A stretch of DNA of 64,000 bases. It comes from Parasedimentitalea maritima (GTDB lineage: Bacteria; Pseudomonadota; Alphaproteobacteria; Rhodobacterales; Rhodobacteraceae). The translations under genes and the position numbers were made by a program. Numbering within the stretch: the first letter of the stretch is position 1; each line of letters begins with the position of its first letter. The notes beneath the pieces are model-generated. The model searched no databases. It was not told the origin of the DNA and worked only from the letters and a program-made list of their open reading frames with translations. The DNA is taken from assembly GCF_005771405.1 (NCBI RefSeq), contig NZ_VAUA01000005.1, forward strand, positions 349,600 through 413,599. The letters are read 5' to 3'. Shown one piece after another: positions 1 to 8,443 of the stretch.

Positions 1-823
1 TCCAGTTATGCCTATTCTCCGGCGGCATGAAAAACCGGTTCTGTAGAATCATTGGTCTTCCGGTGCCGTCAATCTCTTCAAACTCGCTCTCATATACTGA
101 GGCTCCGTTATAGAAAGCTATTATCGCCTCGCGAAATAACTCTATTACATCACTGCGCTCCGGTCATGCTTCTAAAACCTTTTTAAACGCTTTCTTTGTC
201 TGTACGCCGTAAAGGATCAGAAGCGAGTCACTCATTCCGCGGCGCACTATTTTCATGTGAAGCTGCCTGAGCACATCGTGATCTGTAAGCCATTCTACAA
301 TTTTGACATCACCTTTCGCAGATTGCATTTCGTCCAGTGCGCACTTGACCTCTGACCAATCCACTTCGATTGTTGGTATCGGGGACTGTTCAAAAAGTTC
401 GCGGTAGCGTTCTTCGCTTTGTAGTAGAATTTTCTCAGATTTGAGGCGATCCGTGATGTCGCGTGCTACGACCAAAATTCGGGTCTCACCTAGGATTTCG
501 GCGACCGAAATTCGGACTTCAACCGGTAGATGTGAACCATCTTTACGTATTTGCGCTCCAATGCGCGTAATCGTTTGTCCTGGGGCAAGCTCTTTGGCAA
601 AATCTGCATAATCACTAGCAGTAGCCGTTACACCTACCGTCGTCGTGTCAAGCGCCAGCAGTTCAACGCGCGTATATTGAAGCGATGAACAAGCGCGTTC
701 ATTCACATCGACGTAACCACCTGTTTTGGGGTCGACCACAAAAAGTGAATCACCAGCCTGATCCAACACGTTTCTTAGGTTGGCATGGGATTCTTCTAGT
801 TTGCGACCGTCCTCATGCTGCAC
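1..823 (-). pseudogene. PAS-domain sensor, interrupted by an in-frame stop
   Basis: The reading frame from 823 down carries a PAS domain with its PAC part (about residues 15-130, ending in the typical ARDITDR), then a second PAS starting RYRELFEQSP. A TGA at 166-164 stops the frame after 219 residues. Beyond it the same frame stays open to the window edge and still reads like PAS sequence (FYNGASVYESEFEEIDGTGR), so this is a nonsense mutation, not a natural end. The ATG at 823 lies at the edge of an intergenic repeat (CTGCACTGC), which suggests the 5' end was also cut by repeat-associated rearrangement. The original protein was probably a multi-PAS histidine kinase or cyclic-di-GMP enzyme; the output domain lies outside the window. 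Confidence 0.75.
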
Positions 824-1225
824 TGCGCACCAATGTCGTAGAAGAGCTGGAACCGGCCACTACACGGATTTGGCACGGATGGCAGGTCAGGGCAGAACTG
901 GTCGTTTGTCATTCTTCCCGTCGCCCGCTTATGAAGCCATTTAAGTACCATTCCCCAAACAAAGTACGGCCGAGCGGTCTCCCGTCCGGCCTTCCCCTGA
1001 AGGACTTCGTTATATTGGGCTCGACGCAAAGGGAGGAGGAATTGCGCGAAATCCGCTTTTTGGACAAAACGCAGTGGGAGGAGGTTACTACGTTCGATCT
1101 GTTCGTACTCTAACAATGCTGCACTGCAGCGGGTGCGCAATGGGGAAACACTGGGAAGTACAGGGCAGGCCGAAAATTGCTGTCTTTATAGTATAATATT
1201 TGTGCATGATGAATGTTTGGGCAGA
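824..1225. other. Decayed intergenic DNA with repeat fragments
   Basis: No convincing gene. Both strands have short open frames but none resembles a protein family. The stretch contains a copy of the dispersed GCTGGAACCGGCCA repeat (about 838-890) and a CTGCACTGCAG palindrome at 1118-1130. Confidence 0.5.
838..890 (+). repeat. Dispersed intergenic repeat, copy 1 (5' part)
   Basis: Contains GCTGGAACCGGCCACTACAC followed by GGATTTGGCACGGATGGC. The copy at 26913-26960 reads GCTGAAACCGGCCATTGGAC then GGGTTTGGCATAGATGGC, and the copy at 16278 reads GCTGAAACCGGTCATTAGAC. The TTTGCAAA palindrome of the longer copies is missing here. Confidence 0.55.
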
Positions 1226-1380
1226 GTTGAAAAACTCCCCGGTCGGAAAAACGCTGCAACTAATTAGAACAAGTGTTTTGTGAGCGCGCCTCTGGCAAAC
1301 AACATTCTCAGAATGGTGCGCCAGCGGGACAGTTTTCCGATAAAATGCACCCAATTGGCCAAAACCGTGAGTTTTTCAAC
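1226..1380. mobile_element. Possible 155-bp MITE with 12-bp terminal inverted repeats
   Basis: GTTGAAAAACTC at 1226-1237 is exactly inverted as GAGTTTTTCAAC at 1369-1380. The 131 bp between them are AT-richer than the surroundings and code for nothing recognisable. GTTGAAAAACTC-type ends are common in bacterial insertion sequences. No target-site duplication is obvious (flanks gcaga and atggc), so it could be old or a chance inverted repeat. Confidence 0.4.
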
Positions 1381-1454
1381 ATGGCGCAATCATCATCTCA
1401 CCGTTTGAAGCCACGGTAAGGTTGGGATCATACATCATTTTGAGGAGCTAAGAG

Positions 1455-2468
1455 ATGGTGTATTTTGCGGGATTGGATGTCTCGATGGAAGAGACACACA
1501 TATGCGTTTTGGATCGCGAAGGGGCTTTGATCCGGGAAGGCAAGACTGTCACATTCACAAAGGCGATCAGCGTTTTTCTTGCCGGTGGGCCGAAATGCAA
1601 AGGTGTGGTGTTTGAGACCGGACGAATGGCCCCGATGCTCTTTCACGGTCTCGTTGAACTTGGCATTTCTGTTCGATGCATTGAAAGCAGGCAGGCCTAT
1701 CAGGCTTTGAAGTCGTTGGCAGGGCACAAAACAGATCGCAATGATGCCCGTGGACTGACACATTTAGCGCGGACTGGGTTCTATAAACCAACACATGTTA
1801 AATCGCTGTCCGCACATGCTGTCCGTTTGCTGATTGCTGCAAGGAAAAAGCTGGTTGGACAGCGTGTCACAATCGACAATCAGATCCGGGGGCTGGTCGT
1901 CGTATTTGGGGTGCGGCTGCCACGCACATTGTCGCCAGCATTCAAAGACGCAGCCTTGGCAGTGAGTGACGGTGTGCCCGGCCTCCATGCCGCGTTGTGT
2001 GGGCTGTTCGCAGCACGCGAAGCCATACTGACGGCCGTTGCGGCGATTGATGTAGACATCAAAAAGATGACCCGCAAATCCAAAACCTGCCAGCGCCTGA
2101 TGACTGTTCCAGGTGTCGGCCCAATCACGGCTTTAGCCTTTGCTGCAGCAATTGATGATCCGCGACGGTTCGGGAAGTCACGTGATGTAGGAGCCTATCT
2201 CGGGCTGGTACCAAAACGGCATCAATCAGGCGAGATCGACTACTCCGGCGGTATCTCGAAACGAGGCGATGTGAAAGTTCGCACCCTCCTGTACGAGGCT
2301 GCCAATGTCATGCTCACCAGATGTACTGCACCGCTCAAGCTGAAATCATGGGCGCTGGCAATCGCCGCCCGGTCAACGATGCGAAAAGCGCGTGTGGCCT
2401 TGGCACGTCGATTGGCAATCATCCTTCACGCCATTATGCGTGACCAAACCAACTTCAAAGCAACCTGA
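1455..2468 (+). CDS. IS110-family transposase (DEDD recombinase)
   Basis: The 337-residue protein has the N-terminal DEDD RuvC-like domain, with D8 (GLDVS), E54 (VFETG) and D94/D97 (KTDRNDARG). It also has the C-terminal Transposase_20 domain with VPGVGPITAL, LGLVPKRHQSGE and the likely nucleophile S268 in GGISKRG. All expected catalytic residues are present and the length is typical, so the gene may be active. A strong ribosome site GAGGAG (1442-1447) precedes the ATG. IS110 elements recombine as circles, lack simple inverted ends and are guided by a structured RNA made from their own non-coding flank, so the exact element ends cannot be read off here. It has inserted into an already decayed region. 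Confidence 0.9.
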   Translation: MVYFAGLDVSMEETHICVLDREGALIREGKTVTFTKAISVFLAGGPKCKGVVFETGRMAPMLFHGLVELGISVRCIESRQAYQALKSLAGHKTDRNDARGLTHLARTGFYKPTHVKSLSAHAVRLLIAARKKLVGQRVTIDNQIRGLVVVFGVRLPRTLSPAFKDAALAVSDGVPGLHAALCGLFAAREAILTAVAAIDVDIKKMTRKSKTCQRLMTVPGVGPITALAFAAAIDDPRRFGKSRDVGAYLGLVPKRHQSGEIDYSGGISKRGDVKVRTLLYEAANVMLTRCTAPLKLKSWALAIAARSTMRKARVALARRLAIILHAIMRDQTNFKAT

Positions 2469-2689
2469 GAACAAGAGCGCGAACCGAGGATTCCAAACAC
2501 CAGTTCCCGCAGGGAACGATGCCCGAGGGAGGGCGTAGGACACGGCGTGGATTCTGTAGCAACGGCTTCGGCCAGATTGCGGTTTCAACATTGCCGACCT
2601 ACTTCCAGCCAACCCCATCATGAGCCACGGAGCTCGAAGAGAACGAAGGCAACCTCAGACATCGGCAGCGCCCGGATAAATGCGTTGAC
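2469..2689 (+). other. Non-coding flank of the IS110 element, possible guide-RNA region
   Basis: Directly after the transposase stop lies G-rich non-coding sequence with local self-complementarity (TTCCCGCAGGGAA at about 2503-2515; AACGGCTTCGGCC further on). In IS1111-type members of the IS110 family the guide RNA is encoded downstream of the recombinase, in IS110-type members upstream. This flank is the better candidate by eye but nothing proves it. No gene is seen. Confidence 0.3.
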
Positions 2690-2948
2690 AGATTAGAGAA
2701 CAGAATAGGCAGGAAGCGGACTTTGCAAAGTCGGGTCGATCAGGGTCCCTGCCCCGATGACAATGACCCGTTGCGGATATTGATGGAGTACCTGGCTCTG
2801 GAACAAATCTCCCGCAAAAGCGGACGTTCTTGAATTAGAGTTTTTTGACCGTCGTGGATCGCTGTTAGCCGTAACGAGTTTCCAAAACAGATATCGTTGC
2901 ATGCCAAGTTTCCTCTATCGGATCCGCGGAAAAATGAAACGATAGCGC
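2690..2948. repeat. Dispersed repeat fragment with ACTTTGCAAAGT palindrome
   Basis: AGGCAGGAAGCGG then ACTTTGCAAAGT at 2720-2731 matches the core of the copies at 16331-16346, 21305-21316 and 22032-22045. The remaining sequence up to 2948 holds no recognisable gene; the short open frames on the minus strand look accidental. Confidence 0.5.
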
Positions 2949-4445
2949 CTAAAGAACGGCGCCAATTTGCCAAGGAACAAATTCAACTCCGCCAAACCCA
3001 AGATCTTCACTTTTTGAGTGCTGACCGCTGGCGATGGCTATAAGCGCCTCGAAGATTTGTTCTCCCTTTTCGACAAGAGATGCGCCTTCGGCGATGTCGC
3101 CGCAGTTGATGTCCATGTCCTCGCTCATACGCATGAACATATCAGAATTGGTTGCAATTTTGATGCCGGGTGCTGGCTTGTACCCCGAAACCGAGCCACG
3201 CCCAGTGGTAAAGGCAATCAAAGTGGCCCCGGACGCAACCTGCCCAGTGACGGAACAGGGATCGTAGCCTGGACTATCCATAAACACGAAGCCTTTGCTG
3301 GTCAGTAGCGCGCCATATTCGAACACCCCAGACAGCGGCGCTTGCCCGCTCTTGGCCACTGCGCCTAACGATTTTTCGAGGATCGTGGTCAGACCGCCAC
3401 GTTTATTACCAGGGCTTGGGTTGTTATCCATTTTTGACCCATGGCGCGCGCAGTAAGCTTCCCACCAGGCGAGTTTGTCCACCAGGTCTTGCCCCACTTC
3501 TGCTGATACAGCGCGGCGGGTCAATAGGTGTTCAGCTCCGTAGATCTCGGATGTTTCAGACAGGATTGAGGTGCCACCTTGCTGAACCAGAAGATCAGAC
3601 GCGACGCCGAGTGCCGGATTGGCGGTGAAACCGGAATAGCCATCTGACCCACCACATTGCATCCCCAGTACTAGTTCAGATACCGGTGCAGGGGCTCGTT
3701 TGGCTTGGTTAGCATAACTCGCAAGCGAGGTGAGGTGTTCGAGGCCCGCCTCTATGGTGCGCCGAGTTCCACCCATTTGCTGGATCGTCATGTAACGTAG
3801 TGCACCGTCCTGGGTAATCTTGCGATCACCTACCAATTCGGCCAGTTGCAGCACTTCGCAGCCTAGTCCTACCAATAGGATTCCGCCGAAATTCGGATGG
3901 CGCGCATACCCAGCAAGTGTCCGCAGCAGGAGGTCATAACCTTCACCTTGATTGGACATGCCGCAGCCACTGCTATGCACGATGGGCACAACGCCATCTA
4001 CATTGGGGAATTCATCCAGAAGGCCGGACTTTTCCGCCGCTTCAGCAATGAAGCGGGCGACAGATCCGGAACAGTTCACTGATGTCAGGACGCCAATGTA
4101 ATTGCGTGTTCCAACACGCCCGTCCTCGCGGTGATAGCCCTCAAACGTGCGCAGTTGTTTGGGATCTGGCAGGGGGTGGGCAGCGGAACCAAAGGCGTAA
4201 TCCGCCACATGATCGCTCATGCTCATATTGTGACTGTGTACGTGAGAACCTGCCACTATGTTGCAATCTGCTTTACCGATGATTTGGCCGTAGCGGACCA
4301 CGTGATCCCCTTTGGCAATATCTGTCATGGCAACTTTGTGTGACCTTGGGATCGGCTCGATTGCAACGTCATCGCCTGCCGCAAGGGTTTGCAGAGTGAT
4401 GGCAACGTTATCCACATCATTTAAAAGGAGTGTTTTGGATGACAT
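2949..4445 (-). CDS. UxaA-family altronate dehydratase (sugar-acid dehydratase)
   Basis: At 498 residues this is a full-length UxaA: an N-terminal SAF-like domain (about 1-75) and the large C-terminal dehydratase domain starting near FEGYHREDGRVGTRNYIG. Conserved Cys sites that could hold the metal are SSGCGMSNQG, MQCGGSDGYSG and INCGD. Family members convert D-altronate to 2-keto-3-deoxy-gluconate in the cytoplasm. It is the last gene of a five-gene operon, 3 bp after the dehydrogenase gene. With the tagaturonate-reductase-like gene (10335-11462) and the keto-deoxy-sugar kinase (12401-13642) it would complete the tagaturonate-altronate route. Since no enolase-type L-fuconate dehydratase is visible, it might also act on L-fuconate; that is inference. 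Confidence 0.85.
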   Translation of the reverse strand: MSSKTLLLNDVDNVAITLQTLAAGDDVAIEPIPRSHKVAMTDIAKGDHVVRYGQIIGKADCNIVAGSHVHSHNMSMSDHVADYAFGSAAHPLPDPKQLRTFEGYHREDGRVGTRNYIGVLTSVNCSGSVARFIAEAAEKSGLLDEFPNVDGVVPIVHSSGCGMSNQGEGYDLLLRTLAGYARHPNFGGILLVGLGCEVLQLAELVGDRKITQDGALRYMTIQQMGGTRRTIEAGLEHLTSLASYANQAKRAPAPVSELVLGMQCGGSDGYSGFTANPALGVASDLLVQQGGTSILSETSEIYGAEHLLTRRAVSAEVGQDLVDKLAWWEAYCARHGSKMDNNPSPGNKRGGLTTILEKSLGAVAKSGQAPLSGVFEYGALLTSKGFVFMDSPGYDPCSVTGQVASGATLIAFTTGRGSVSGYKPAPGIKIATNSDMFMRMSEDMDINCGDIAEGASLVEKGEQIFEALIAIASGQHSKSEDLGFGGVEFVPWQIGAVL

Positions 4446-4448
4446 TAG

Positions 4449-5465
4449 TTATTCCTGCAGCTGAACTATGACTTTGATCAGATCCGCACGTTCCTCAGCT
4501 AGGCCGTTAAACTGGACGGCCAATTCATCCAGTGTGAGCACCGTGGAACACAGGGCATCTGCATCAATCAAGTTGTCACGAAAGGCTGACATGACCCAAT
4601 CAAAGTCGGACTTTAATGCGTTGCGACTACCGATCAGGCGCATCTCGCGCTTGTGAAATTCTGGGTCGCTGAAGGTGATGTTGTCCTTAACTACGCTGAC
4701 CAGAACATATGATCCGCCGTGAGCCACGGCCGGAAAACCTGCTTCGATTGCGCCGGCATGTCCGGTGGCATCAAACAAGACATCGTAACCTTCACCACCC
4801 GTCGCTTTGATTGCGGCTTCGATGCCTGTGTGTCCCATGTCGAAACCAAACTTATCCGAGGCCATGGCCAAGCGTTCAGGGCTGAGATCCAGCAACGTGA
4901 CGGTTGCACCTTTTAGGCGCGCAAACAAAGCTGTGCCGATACCGATGGGCCCCACGCCGGTTACCAGAACATTATCACCCTCGGACACGCCAGAACGTTG
5001 CACCGCGTGCGCACCGATGGCCAGAAACTCGACCATGGCTGCTTGGATCGCTGACAAACCGTCTGCGGCATAGAGGTTGCCCGCTGGTACCGCCAGCTGG
5101 GGGATTAACCCGCCATCGCGGTGCACGCCCAAGACTTCGATTTTGTAGCAGCAGTTGGGCTTGTCACGCTTGCAGGCCCGGCACTCACCACATGTCAAAT
5201 AGGGGTTTACCAGGACCAGATCACCTGCCGACCAGCCTTCTCCATCGCGCGCAACATGGCCGCTTAGTTCGTGACCGATGACCCGTGGATAGTTGAGAAA
5301 CGGGTGTTTTCCTTCGAGAATGTGATAGTCAGTCCCGCACAGACCCACGGCGCAGATATCAACCAACACCCAGCCATCTGGAACCTCGCTCACGACGGGG
5401 CGAGGTTCTATTGCAAAGGTTCCTGGTTTGACGACTGTACCTGCTCGCATTGTATTGGTGCTCAT
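4449..5465 (-). CDS. Zinc-dependent sugar-acid/polyol dehydrogenase
   Basis: A 338-residue medium-chain dehydrogenase. The catalytic zinc site is seen in [10 protein letters not shown] and GHELSGH, the structural zinc cysteines in [15 protein letters not shown], and the NAD-binding loop in TGVGPIG. Size and context fit the E. coli L-galactonate 5-dehydrogenase (LgoD/YjjN) type, which makes D-tagaturonate; the next enzymes in that route (tagaturonate reductase, altronate dehydratase) are encoded in the same island. It overlaps the ABC ATPase gene by 4 bp, so the two are translationally coupled. The substrate is inferred from context only; sorbitol- or threonine-dehydrogenase-like activity cannot be excluded. 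Confidence 0.8.
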   Translation of the reverse strand: MSTNTMRAGTVVKPGTFAIEPRPVVSEVPDGWVLVDICAVGLCGTDYHILEGKHPFLNYPRVIGHELSGHVARDGEGWSAGDLVLVNPYLTCGECRACKRDKPNCCYKIEVLGVHRDGGLIPQLAVPAGNLYAADGLSAIQAAMVEFLAIGAHAVQRSGVSEGDNVLVTGVGPIGIGTALFARLKGATVTLLDLSPERLAMASDKFGFDMGHTGIEAAIKATGGEGYDVLFDATGHAGAIEAGFPAVAHGGSYVLVSVVKDNITFSDPEFHKREMRLIGSRNALKSDFDWVMSAFRDNLIDADALCSTVLTLDELAVQFNGLAEERADLIKVIVQLQE

Positions 5466-6247
5466 TTGGACTCACCTCGCGGTGCCCAGCCATCTGGCAA
5501 GGTGCCCTTGATGATGAGGCTCAGGATATCGTCCTTGTTGACATCCTCGATGTGGAAAGTTCCGACGTTGCGGCCCTTGTTCATCACCATCACGCGGTCA
5601 CACAGGTCAAACACATCATGCATGTCGTGGCTGATCAGGAAGATGCCGATGCCTTCGTCTTTCAGGCGCAGCGTCAGATCTGCCACCATCGACGTTTCCG
5701 ATGGCCCAAGCGCCGCCGTCGGCTCGTCCATAATTAGAACTTTGGCTTGAAAGTAGATCGCGCGGGCAATGGCGATAACCTGTCGCTGTCCACCAGACAG
5801 CTTGGCCACGGGGTCCTTGAGGTTCTTGAAATTCGGGTTCAGCTGGCGCAGTGCGTCTTGCGCCTCGGTATGCATGCGTGCTTCGTCGAGGTTTCCGAAA
5901 CGGGTCTTAAGCTCGCGTCCGAGAAACAGGTTCTGCGCCGCATCCAGATGGTTGGCTAAAGCCAAGGTCTGATAGATTGTTTCGATACCGAATTTCTTGG
6001 CATCATGCGGAGATTTAAGATCAGCCTCTTGGCCGTTCACATAGATCTCGCCGCCATTGGGTATCATTGCTCCGGACAGGATCTGCATGAGACAGGATTT
6101 TCCAGCCCCGTTGTGGCCCAATACACCGACGACCTCACCCGGATAAAGATCAACTGAGACACCTTCAACGGCATGAACACCGCCAAAATGTTTGTAGATC
6201 TCTGACATTTGCACCAGAGGGGTCTCTTGAGCGTTTGCGTCCAACAT
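5462..6247 (-). CDS. Sugar ABC transporter ATP-binding protein
   Basis: A 261-residue single-domain ATPase with Walker [10 protein letters not shown]-loop region, signature LSGGQRQ, Walker B VLIMDEP and the switch His (LISHD). Carbohydrate uptake type 2 transporters often use a double ATPase (RbsA, about 500 residues); this one has one domain, like FrcA of the fructose system, and would act as a homodimer. It energises import by the permease and binding protein encoded just upstream in the operon. It overlaps the next gene by 4 bp. Confidence 0.92.
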   Translation of the reverse strand: MLDANAQETPLVQMSEIYKHFGGVHAVEGVSVDLYPGEVVGVLGHNGAGKSCLMQILSGAMIPNGGEIYVNGQEADLKSPHDAKKFGIETIYQTLALANHLDAAQNLFLGRELKTRFGNLDEARMHTEAQDALRQLNPNFKNLKDPVAKLSGGQRQVIAIARAIYFQAKVLIMDEPTAALGPSETSMVADLTLRLKDEGIGIFLISHDMHDVFDLCDRVMVMNKGRNVGTFHIEDVNKDDILSLIIKGTLPDGWAPRGESK

Positions 6248-6272
6248 TTTTCGTCCTATCGGAATCTAGAGT

Positions 6273-6302
6273 TGGGTCAGCGAACGTCAGTTCGCTGACC
6301 CA
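6273..6302 (-). other. Intercistronic hairpin after the binding-protein gene
   Basis: TGGGTCAGCGAA (6273-6284) pairs perfectly with TTCGCTGACCCA (6291-6302), a 12-bp stem with a 6-base loop in the 62-bp gap between the binding-protein and ATPase genes. No T-run follows on the minus strand. It probably protects the upstream mRNA from 3' decay so that more binding protein is made than ATPase. Confidence 0.65.
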
Positions 6303-6309
6303 GGCACAA

Positions 6310-7248
6310 TCAGTACAAAACGTTCTGTGCGACTGGGGTATCGATGTTGTCTTTTGTGACCATCACAACACCGGTGTCGATGAAGTTGGTGATCTCGTTG
6401 CCAGCCAGCAGATCAGCGATGGCATTCACACCCAGCTCACCCATCTGGAACGAGCCCTGAACGGCAGTCGACAAAAGGGTGCCGCTTTTGACCATGTCTT
6501 GCAGGTCCGCGTTGCCGTCAAAACCGATGGCAGTCAATTGGCCAGCTTTGCCTGCTTGCTCAATTGCGCGGCCCATGCCGATTGCTGTTGGTTCGTTTGC
6601 ACCAAAGATACCAACCAGCTTGTTTGCAGCTAGAATATCAGTGGTTTGGTTCAGTGCGGTTGCCATTTGCGACTGCGAGTAGAACGGGCCAACGATCTCG
6701 ATATCCGAGCTTTCACCGATATGTTTTACAAAGCAGCCAACACGGCCGATTTCTGAACCAACGCCAGCGACATATGACATCACGGCCACTTTGCCTGAGG
6801 TGCCGACAGAGTCGATCATCATCTGAGCAGCCTGTTCACCCGCTGCGCAGTTGTCTGTGGACAGGAAGGTTTGGTAGTACTTCTCGTTGCCTTCGGCTAG
6901 GCCACTATCAATGATAGCAACAGGGATGCCGCTTTCATATGCGCGCTTTACCACAGGGGCGAGTGCCTCTGGATCAGATGGCGCCAAAACTATGCCGGAA
7001 ACGCCGCGGTTGATTGCGTTCTCGACCAGGGCGACCTGATCTGCAATCGCAGATTCAGCGGCTGGGCCGTTGAATGTCATCGTGTGATCGCTGTGACCTT
7101 CAATAGCCGCTGTCGCGCCTTTGTTGACGTTCTGCCAGAAGCTGGAGTTCGTCGTTTTCACGATCACGGCGATCTCGCCGGCCGATGCGACTGTAGCTGC
7201 AGTTGCTAGGATGCCTGTAGCTAACGCTGTTGTCAGTAGTTTCTTCAT
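6310..7248 (-). CDS. Periplasmic sugar-binding protein (RbsB-like)
   Basis: A 312-residue periplasmic-binding-protein type 1 (peripla_BP_4) with a clear signal peptide: MKK, hydrophobic core, cleavage near ASAGE about residue 23. The ribose-binding fold is seen in GVSGIVLAPSDPEAL, IPVAIIDSG, FGANEPTAIG and TAIGFDGN. It delivers a monosaccharide to the permease encoded upstream. The enzymes of the island make L-fucose, L-galactose or a related algal sugar the likely ligand (inference). A stable hairpin follows the gene, consistent with its high expression relative to the ATPase. Confidence 0.92.
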   Translation of the reverse strand: MKKLLTTALATGILATAATVASAGEIAVIVKTTNSSFWQNVNKGATAAIEGHSDHTMTFNGPAAESAIADQVALVENAINRGVSGIVLAPSDPEALAPVVKRAYESGIPVAIIDSGLAEGNEKYYQTFLSTDNCAAGEQAAQMMIDSVGTSGKVAVMSYVAGVGSEIGRVGCFVKHIGESSDIEIVGPFYSQSQMATALNQTTDILAANKLVGIFGANEPTAIGMGRAIEQAGKAGQLTAIGFDGNADLQDMVKSGTLLSTAVQGSFQMGELGVNAIADLLAGNEITNFIDTGVVMVTKDNIDTPVAQNVLY

Positions 7249-7290
7249 GGTTTCCTCCCGTTAAAACTAGTTCTTGGTGATTGAGTTTGG

Positions 7291-8304
7291 TTAGTTCCGG
7301 TTCCGGATTTGGTCGATGTAGACCGCGCCGATCACGACGATCCCGATGATGATTTGTTGAATAAAGGCAGAGGTGCCTGCCATGTTCAGGCCATTTCGCA
7401 GCACACCGATGATAAAGGCGCCGATCATGCTGCCTGAGATGCTGCCAACACCACCCATCAGCGAAGCGCCACCAATGACCGAGGCCGCAATGGCATCAAG
7501 TTCGTACATCACACCTTCGTTGGGCTGCACTGTGACAAGGCGTGACATCAGTACCATTCCGGCAAGTCCCGCCAGTGCACCTGAAGCGGTGTAGGCCCAG
7601 ATTTTGGTTCGGTCGACTTTTACACCGGAAAGGCGCGCTGCTTCTTCATTTGATCCGACTGAGAAGATGTGGCGACCAATCTGACGGCGCTGCAACAAGA
7701 ACCCGCCAATCAGTGCCATTACGACCAACAGGACTGCTGGATAAGGAATGCCTGGGAATATCACCTTGGGAAAACCATTGGCCTGCATTTCGACAATGCG
7801 GAAAAACGAGCCATTGCCCAGTTGTCCAAAGGCTTCGCCAAGGCGGCTGATAGGGGCTGCACCCGTCAATTGCAGTGCTACTCCACGCGCAATCATCATC
7901 ATGCCCAGTGTTGCCACAAACGGAGTAATCCGCAGTTTCGTTATTACAAGACCATTGATGAATCCGCAAAACGCACCGGCTAGAATTCCGAAAGCCATAG
8001 CTGGCATGACTGGGACGCCAGCCTTGATCGCCAGCCCGGCAACCACACCGGACAAGGCAAGGACTGAGCCGACGCTCAGATCAATGCCGCCGGTGATAAT
8101 CACCAATGTCATACCAATGGCCAGTAGCCCGATAACGGAGGTTTGCAGAAGAACAGTCAAACCGTTATTCACTGAGAGAAAGGCTGGACTGGTAAAGGAG
8201 AACGCCAGTATCAGCAGCAGCAGTGTCAGTAGAGCTGACAGTTTGTGCAGGCTTGATCCGGTCGGCAAGAACCGCAATTTAGTGTTGCCATTAGTGTTGG
8301 ACAT
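7291..8304 (-). CDS. Sugar ABC transporter permease (RbsC-like)
   Basis: An inner-membrane permease of the BPD_transp_2/RbsC type with about 8-10 hydrophobic segments and family motifs such as TGGIDLSVGSVLAL and ASVIGGASLMGGVGS. An in-frame ATG at 8331 would add nine residues (MSFRGARTT). The ATG at 8304 is preferred because GGGGAG lies about 12 bases upstream and the peptide then starts MSNTNGNTK. It is the first gene of the minus-strand operon permease - binding protein - ATPase - zinc dehydrogenase - UxaA, so the operon promoter should lie in 8305-8443, where an operator-like palindrome is found. Confidence 0.88.
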   Translation of the reverse strand: MSNTNGNTKLRFLPTGSSLHKLSALLTLLLLILAFSFTSPAFLSVNNGLTVLLQTSVIGLLAIGMTLVIITGGIDLSVGSVLALSGVVAGLAIKAGVPVMPAMAFGILAGAFCGFINGLVITKLRITPFVATLGMMMIARGVALQLTGAAPISRLGEAFGQLGNGSFFRIVEMQANGFPKVIFPGIPYPAVLLVVMALIGGFLLQRRQIGRHIFSVGSNEEAARLSGVKVDRTKIWAYTASGALAGLAGMVLMSRLVTVQPNEGVMYELDAIAASVIGGASLMGGVGSISGSMIGAFIIGVLRNGLNMAGTSAFIQQIIIGIVVIGAVYIDQIRNRN

Positions 8305-8379
8305 GGTTGTTCTTGCTCCCCGAAAAGACATAAGCTGTCTTTAATAATAATAAACATATTGGCGAGAAGTTGACCCGTC

Positions 8380-8406
8380 AAATGTTTTTAATTTTTTTGA
8401 ACATTT
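8380..8406. promoter_or_regulatory. Candidate operator for the GntR regulator, site 1
   Basis: AAATGTT (8380-8386) and AACATTT (8400-8406) form inverted arms across 13 bases of A/T. The first 14 bases, AAATGTTTTTAATT, recur exactly at 11493-11506 in the other divergent promoter of the island. It lies between the transporter operon and the gntR-type gene, where it could control both, including autoregulation. Confidence 0.6.
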
Positions 8407-8443
8407 CAAAAAAAACAGGTATAACGGGCCAACCGAGAGAGGA

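Noticed and set aside
685..1140. Open frames on both strands between the PAS remnant and the MITE
   Set aside because: They cross repeat copies and resemble no protein family.
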